From: Ruminococcus sp. CAG:254
GTDB taxonomy: Bacteria; Bacillota; Clostridia; Oscillospirales; Ruminococcaceae
DNA length: 9,931 nucleotides
Reading direction: 5' to 3'
Assembly (NCBI GenBank): GCA_000433635.1
Contig: HF997950.1
Coordinates: forward strand, 1 to 9,931
Shown: one piece after another, positions 6,779-9,931 of the stretch
Layout of the letters: each line of letters begins with the position of its first letter
Numbering within the stretch: position 1 is the first letter of the stretch
Notes under the pieces: generated by a model
Told to the model about the DNA's origin: nothing
What the model saw: the letters and a program-made list of their open reading frames with translations, nothing else
Database searches by the model: none
Program-made: the position numbers and the translations under genes

Positions 6779-7659
6779 AAAAGAATTGGATCGTTACATT
6801 GGCAGCTTGTATGGTATTTTCCCTTTCTCTTAGCGGATGCGGTACTGCAACGGATACCGCTTCTTCAACTGCATCCAGTGAATCCTCCAGCGAGGCAGAA
6901 ACATCCGGAAAATCTGAACAAGATTTGATGGACGAAGAAAACAATATTTTAGAAAAGAACAAAGACCTTTGGGAAAAAGTCTTTGCATCCATGGATAAGA
7001 ACGTTACTAGCGATACACTGAGTTCAAACTATGGGGATGTTCTGATAGCTGCCGTGGAAAATGCAAAAGACCAGTTTTCGGATGCAGAATATGAAATGTT
7101 GAAAGCAGATGCAGAACAAATTCGCAAGATTGAAGATGAAATTGCTGCACTTCCGACAGATTCCAGTGATGAATCGACCAATGCCGCAGCAGGCAGTTCT
7201 TTTCCGCAGTTTGAGGGAAACGATTTGGATGGAAACAAAGTAGACAGCAGTATTTTTGCAGAAAATGCGGTAACAGTTGTGAATTTTTGGTTCAATGAAT
7301 GTAAGCCTTGTGTAGAAGAACTCAGTGAAATGAATGCCCTGAATGACCGCATCAAAGAACAGGGTGGCGAAGTCATTGGTGTGAATGTCGGAACACTGGA
7401 TAACAACGAAGAGAATATCGCAACAGCAAAACAAATTCTTGAAACAAAAGGGGCAAAGTATCGGAACATCTATTTTAATTCTGACAGCGATGCTGGAAAG
7501 TTTGCTCTGGGTGTTACGGCATTCCCGACAACTTATGTCATTGACAGAAACGGTAATATTGTCGGAGAAGCACTCCTTGGCGGTATCAACAATGACGACA
7601 ATTTGAATACACTTCAGAGTACAATTGATGAAGTTCTTGCAAAGGATGCTCAAAAATAA
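6775..7659 (+). CDS. TlpA-like thioredoxin-fold lipoprotein
   Basis: This 294-aa protein starts with a lipoprotein signal (lipobox LSGC, Cys22), then a Ser/Thr-rich spacer (about 23-45). A charged helical region follows (about 46-125) that is not part of the usual TlpA fold. The thioredoxin-like domain spans about 142-290. The active site is FWFNECKPC with Cys176 and Cys179, and the cis-proline motif is FPTTYVID (Pro251). It would sit on the outer face of the membrane and reduce disulfides or feed a peroxiredoxin or methionine sulfoxide reductase-like partner. AAGGAG lies just upstream, and the ATG overlaps the 4Fe-4S gene stop (ATGA). Partners often found with such genes (MsrAB, CcdA) are not present here. 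Confidence 0.93.
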   Translation: MKKNWIVTLAACMVFSLSLSGCGTATDTASSTASSESSSEAETSGKSEQDLMDEENNILEKNKDLWEKVFASMDKNVTSDTLSSNYGDVLIAAVENAKDQFSDAEYEMLKADAEQIRKIEDEIAALPTDSSDESTNAAAGSSFPQFEGNDLDGNKVDSSIFAENAVTVVNFWFNECKPCVEELSEMNALNDRIKEQGGEVIGVNVGTLDNNEENIATAKQILETKGAKYRNIYFNSDSDAGKFALGVTAFPTTYVIDRNGNIVGEALLGGINNDDNLNTLQSTIDEVLAKDAQK

Positions 7660-7702
7660 GGCTGATTTTGATGGATTTTGAATTCATCACCCTTGAAACA
7701 GA

Positions 7703-7741
7703 AAAGCACATGATTTCAAATTCCACGAAATGATGTGCTTT
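7703..7741 (+). terminator. Probable terminator stem-loop after the TlpA-like gene
   Basis: AAAGCACATGATTTC (7703-7717) pairs with GAAATGATGTGCTTT (7727-7741), with one internal mismatch and a 9-nt loop. Only three T end the stem before ATC, so the tail is short. The position, 44 nt after the stop, fits the end of the redox operon, but efficiency is uncertain. Confidence 0.5.
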
Positions 7742-7848
7742 ATCAATAACATCTGCACTTCCAAAGGATTGATAAATCAAAAGTTATTTTACCCCATAAA
7801 AAATTCTTTTTTTAAAGGAAAGATAAATTGGCAATCCAAAAGCAAAGT

Positions 7849-8016
7849 TTAAAAATCCCCCCAACCAACATCACTGAATAACCCTAATACTAGAAATGGA
7901 ATATCTGGCATCATAGCAGTATAACGGACATCTTGTTTTCCCGCTTGCTGAAGCTGCTTGATATGTTTTTCAGTTACTTCTCTTTTTTTATGTAGAATTT
8001 CTTTCATTGTACTCAT
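7849..8016 (-). CDS. Orphan 55-aa small protein, unknown function
   Basis: The ATG at 8016 is preceded by GGAGG (8027-8023) with a 6-nt gap, and a promoter lies further upstream, so the frame has full expression signals. The product begins MSTMKEILHKKREVTEKHIK, a charged, probably helical half. It ends in a hydrophobic half (MMPDIPFLVLGLFSD) with the tail VGWGDF. There is no cysteine, no signal peptide and no family I recognise. It runs opposite to its neighbours and is separated from the GH32 remnant by a terminator. Possibilities include a small regulator, a toxin or peptide precursor, or the N-terminal remnant of a longer protein. The sequence does not choose between them. Confidence 0.72.
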   Translation of the reverse strand: MSTMKEILHKKREVTEKHIKQLQQAGKQDVRYTAMMPDIPFLVLGLFSDVGWGDF

Positions 8017-8047
8017 AGAAAACCTCCAGCTTTCAATTTATTCTTTC

Positions 8048-8076
8048 ATTATACTACATTCCAAATCAAAAAACAA
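8048..8076 (-). promoter_or_regulatory. Promoter of the 55-aa gene
   Basis: Read on the minus strand, TTGTTT (8076-8071), a 17-bp spacer and consensus TATAAT (8053-8048) are followed about 25 nt later by the GGAGG RBS. The spacing is ideal for a housekeeping promoter. Confidence 0.7.
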
Positions 8077-8095
8077 GAATCACGCATAATCTCAT

Positions 8096-8136
8096 AAAAA
8101 TGACAGGAGAGCCACCAAAGCCCTCCTGTCATTTTT
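8096..8136. terminator. Bidirectional intrinsic terminator between the 55-aa gene promoter and the GH32 remnant
   Basis: AAAAATGACAGGAG (8096-8109) is perfectly complementary to CTCCTGTCATTTTT (8123-8136), with a 13-nt loop and T runs on both strands. It probably ended a gene that once stood here, or shields the 55-aa gene. The only ATG in frame with the main GH32 fragment (8100) is part of this hairpin, so it is not a true start. Confidence 0.88.
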
Positions 8137-8140
8137 CTAT

Positions 8141-9352
8141 AAAGCTCAAAAAGTCTGCTTACAGCATAAGTTCCCGCCGCATCAAACAAAAATCCAATAC
8201 AACCAGCGACAAGTGTTCCACATTCACCGTTCCACTTAAAGCTCCAAATTGCTGGATCAATGATCCAAACGGATTTATCTGGTACAAGGGACAATATCAC
8301 TTGTTTTATCAATGTTTTCCCTATGCTCCACAATGGGGCAGAATGCACTGGGGACACGCCGTCAGCAAAGATTTGGTAAACTGGGAGAAAAAAGGCATTG
8401 CCCTGTATCCGACCAAAATAGATGACCGCAGCGGTTGCTTTTCCGGAAGTGCTGTGGAACAGGATAGGACACTCTACTTATTTTATACGGGTGTCAATTA
8501 TTTGGAGGAAAATCCAGAAGATATTAATCAGTGTCGAAACGACCAGTTTCTCGCTGCACAGATGATGATTTCTTCTGATGATGGCATGACCTTCGATAAT
8601 GTCAAAAGAAAAAAGACGGTCATTCCACCTATTACAGAAAAACAGATTGGCAGTAAAACCAACACCCGTGACCCAAAGGTATGGCGTGGAAAAGATGTAT
8701 GGTATCTAGTTCTGGGAAGCTCCGTTGACCACAAAGGCAGACTGTTGATTTATAAGAGCAGTGATTTGCAGAATTGGACGTATCTCAGCCACGTGAAAAA
8801 GGATAACTTTGGCTGGATGTGGGAGTGTCCAGACTATTTCGAGATGGACAGAGTACGACTGATGAAGACGGAAATCGCATCGTGATTGCATGGGCAAGAA
8901 TGCCGCAGGCAGTAGACGGAAAATGGAACGGTATGATGTGTATTCCAAGGGTGGTTTCTGTGAAGAATCAACAGATTTATTTTCAGCCCCATCCGCATAT
9001 CCGAAATGCATTTATGAAAGAGATTTCCTCTCCGGAGCAAGCTGGCAAGTCTGGCTATCTGGTAAAAACGACACTGGAAAATGGTGACTACATCAACATT
9101 GGCGGATATCAAATTTGGCGGAAACAAGACAAACTTTTCACAGACCGCTCTACCGTATTTGTGAAAGGCGGCAATTACCGACTAATTGCGGAAACGCCAG
9201 TACTCAGAGATGGCTGTGAATTGGAAATCTATGTAGATGCCAACCTAATCGAAGTCTATGCCAATCAAGGAGAAGCTGTGATTAGCAGCGTGGTATACGG
9301 ATTATCGGATATCATTGATGGAAAAGCATATACCCTGTATATAATCGTATAG
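8141..9352 (+). pseudogene. GH32 family glycosidase (sucrose/fructan hydrolase type), decayed
   Basis: The catalytic parts of a GH32 enzyme are readable but broken. Frame 1 (about 8220-8848) carries the nucleophile Asp of WINDPNG (codon 8262), the HWGHAVSKDLVNWE and FSGSAV motifs, the RDP motif (8667-8675) and the acid/base Glu of WECPD (8823). The frame then shifts near 8849 into STTDEDGNRIVIAW and continues to a stop at 9350-9352 through the C-terminal beta-sandwich. The roughly 60 residues usual between these blocks, including the FDFYAP region, are missing, so this is an internal deletion plus frameshift. Upstream, RQVFH in another frame lines up with FTVP after 8220, suggesting a second frameshift, and no start codon with an RBS exists. 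Such enzymes split sucrose, sucrose-6-phosphate or fructans. A functional product is unlikely. Confidence 0.88.
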
Positions 9353-9506
9353 CAAAATTTATAATACAGATGGAATCACGTTGCAGAAATGGCTGATTGG
9401 TGCGGGCACGATTACCGATGGACAAGCTGGAGATTTTGATGGAAATCAAAGATTGAATGGCATCGACCTCATTTTTATGCGGCGAAAATTACTGGAAATA
9501 ATCAGA
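9345..9506 (+). pseudogene. Dockerin type I remnant
   Basis: In a frame different from the end of the GH32 fragment the sequence reads DGITLQKWLIGAG, then GDFDGNQRLNGIDLIFMRRK. The second part fits the dockerin calcium loop (D1, D3, N5, N9, D12) followed by its helix. The first part is the helix of repeat one with most of its loop missing. There is no start codon with an RBS and no stop before the terminator. Dockerins anchor secreted enzymes to cellulosomes through cohesins. This may be the broken C-terminus of the GH32 gene (an extracellular enzyme) or a scrap of another gene. Confidence 0.7.
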
Positions 9507-9545
9507 AAAAGCCGTTTTGCTACATGGTGTAACAAAACGGCTTTT
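9507..9545. terminator. Bidirectional intrinsic terminator between convergent GH32/dockerin and ROK remnants
   Basis: AAAAGCCGTTTTG (9507-9519) is perfectly complementary to CAAAACGGCTTTT (9533-9545), with a further TACA/TGTA pairing in the loop. T tracts end the stem on both strands. It serves both convergent genes. Confidence 0.9.
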
Positions 9546-9559
9546 GTGATGTTATCTGC

Positions 9560-9931
9560 TTAAATTTCCTCGATGGTTCTTTTTACAAACGGCAATGCAG
9601 CACCGATTGCCGGTGCAAACTCATCATGTTTGCCCAATTGAATCTTGATATCTCATTCCGCAAAAAATGGCAACGCTGTGATTTTTTGTTTCAGGAATTT
9701 CAAATCTGCTTCTGTGAAATATGGCACAAGAAATCCGCTCAGAATCACATCGCTGTCTATGACCGTGTTGACATTCCGGATAGCAGCTGCTAAATGAGAG
9801 AGATATGCGTTCCAAATCGCATTGCTGCTCGGTTCGCAAGTTCGGACGGATTGGAAAAATGCCGCAAAAGAGTTCCCTGAAATTTCACCTTTTTTGAGAG
9901 CCCCATTGCTCCTAAAATCGGGTGTTCCTGC
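9560..9931 (-). pseudogene. ROK-family protein, 3' part with in-frame stop (runs off right edge)
   Basis: The minus strand from 9931 to the TAA at 9562-9560 reads as the C-terminal half of a ROK-family sugar kinase or repressor. It includes WNAYLSHLAAAIRN, DVILSGFLVPYF (the glycine motif of ROK C-terminal lobes) and APAIGAALPFV near the end, where ROK proteins carry a conserved AIGAA. A TGA at 9655-9653 interrupts the frame after 92 visible codons, and the same frame continues for 30 more codons of ROK-like sequence. So one nonsense change (or a read error) is the only visible lesion. The N-terminal half, which would show a kinase or helix-turn-helix repressor, lies outside the window. Beside GH32, a fructokinase or a sucrose/fructan-responsive regulator would fit. 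Confidence 0.72.

Noticed and set aside
7024..7653. Long minus-strand open frames (up to 209 codons) opposite the TlpA-like gene
   Set aside because: They mirror a well-supported coding gene with lipobox, CKPC and cis-Pro motifs; their peptide composition is Cys/Ile/Phe-rich as expected for antisense frames, and no RBS was seen.
8100..8219. GH32 start at ATG 8100
   Set aside because: The ATG is inside the stem of a perfect terminator hairpin, has no RBS, and the encoded 40 residues do not resemble a GH32 N-terminus; the RQVFH sequence of another frame fits better.
1..9931. CRISPR arrays, tRNA, rRNA or intact transposase genes
   Set aside because: The only regular repeats are the coding LRR and ribbon repeats; no cloverleaf, rRNA-like or transposase sequence was recognised.

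Overview
The window looks like a chromosomal segment of a gut or rumen Clostridia close to Ruminococcus (Oscillospiraceae). The reasons are moderately low GC, strong AGGAGG ribosome binding sites, a BspA-type leucine-rich-repeat surface protein with CxxC ribbon repeats, a dockerin remnant, and a small CxxC protein/4Fe-4S/TlpA cluster of the kind seen in Clostridia. The genus is inferred from gene content only. No RNA genes, CRISPR arrays or intact insertion sequences were seen.

Layout. (1) 1-1555, minus: the 5' part of a large secreted LRR protein that runs off the left edge, with a clear sigma-A-type promoter. (2) 1556-1901: a divergent intergenic region with a perfect 13-bp inverted repeat and a promoter for the next gene. 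(3) 1902-3452, plus: a single-gene P-loop ATPase with a C-terminal PD-(D/E)XK nuclease-like domain. (4) 3453-3754: a mostly empty intergenic region ending in a strong hairpin terminator. (5) 3755-5592, minus: an OmpR-type response regulator and histidine kinase overlapping by 4 nt. (6) 5719-7659, plus, divergent from the regulators: a 47-aa membrane CxxC microprotein, a polyferredoxin-like membrane 4Fe-4S protein and a TlpA-like thioredoxin lipoprotein, all with overlapping ends. The divergent control region holds a 16-bp-arm imperfect palindrome placed almost exactly midway between the two opposing -10 boxes. (7) 7849-8016, minus: a 55-aa orphan gene with its own promoter and an ideal RBS. 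(8) 8096-9931: a decaying carbohydrate locus. It holds a GH32 (sucrose/fructan hydrolase) pseudogene with an internal deletion and frameshifts, a dockerin remnant in another frame, a convergent terminator, and the 3' end of a ROK-family gene with an in-frame stop.

How the genes work together: the regulator pair and the divergent three-gene operon most likely form one unit. In it the two-component system controls an electron-transfer chain that carries reducing power across the membrane (4Fe-4S protein, then perhaps the CxxC microprotein) to a surface thioredoxin-like lipoprotein. This is the most interesting system in the window. The GH32 and ROK remnants point to a lost sucrose or fructan utilisation locus. 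The ATPase-nuclease and the 55-aa gene are orphans of unknown role.
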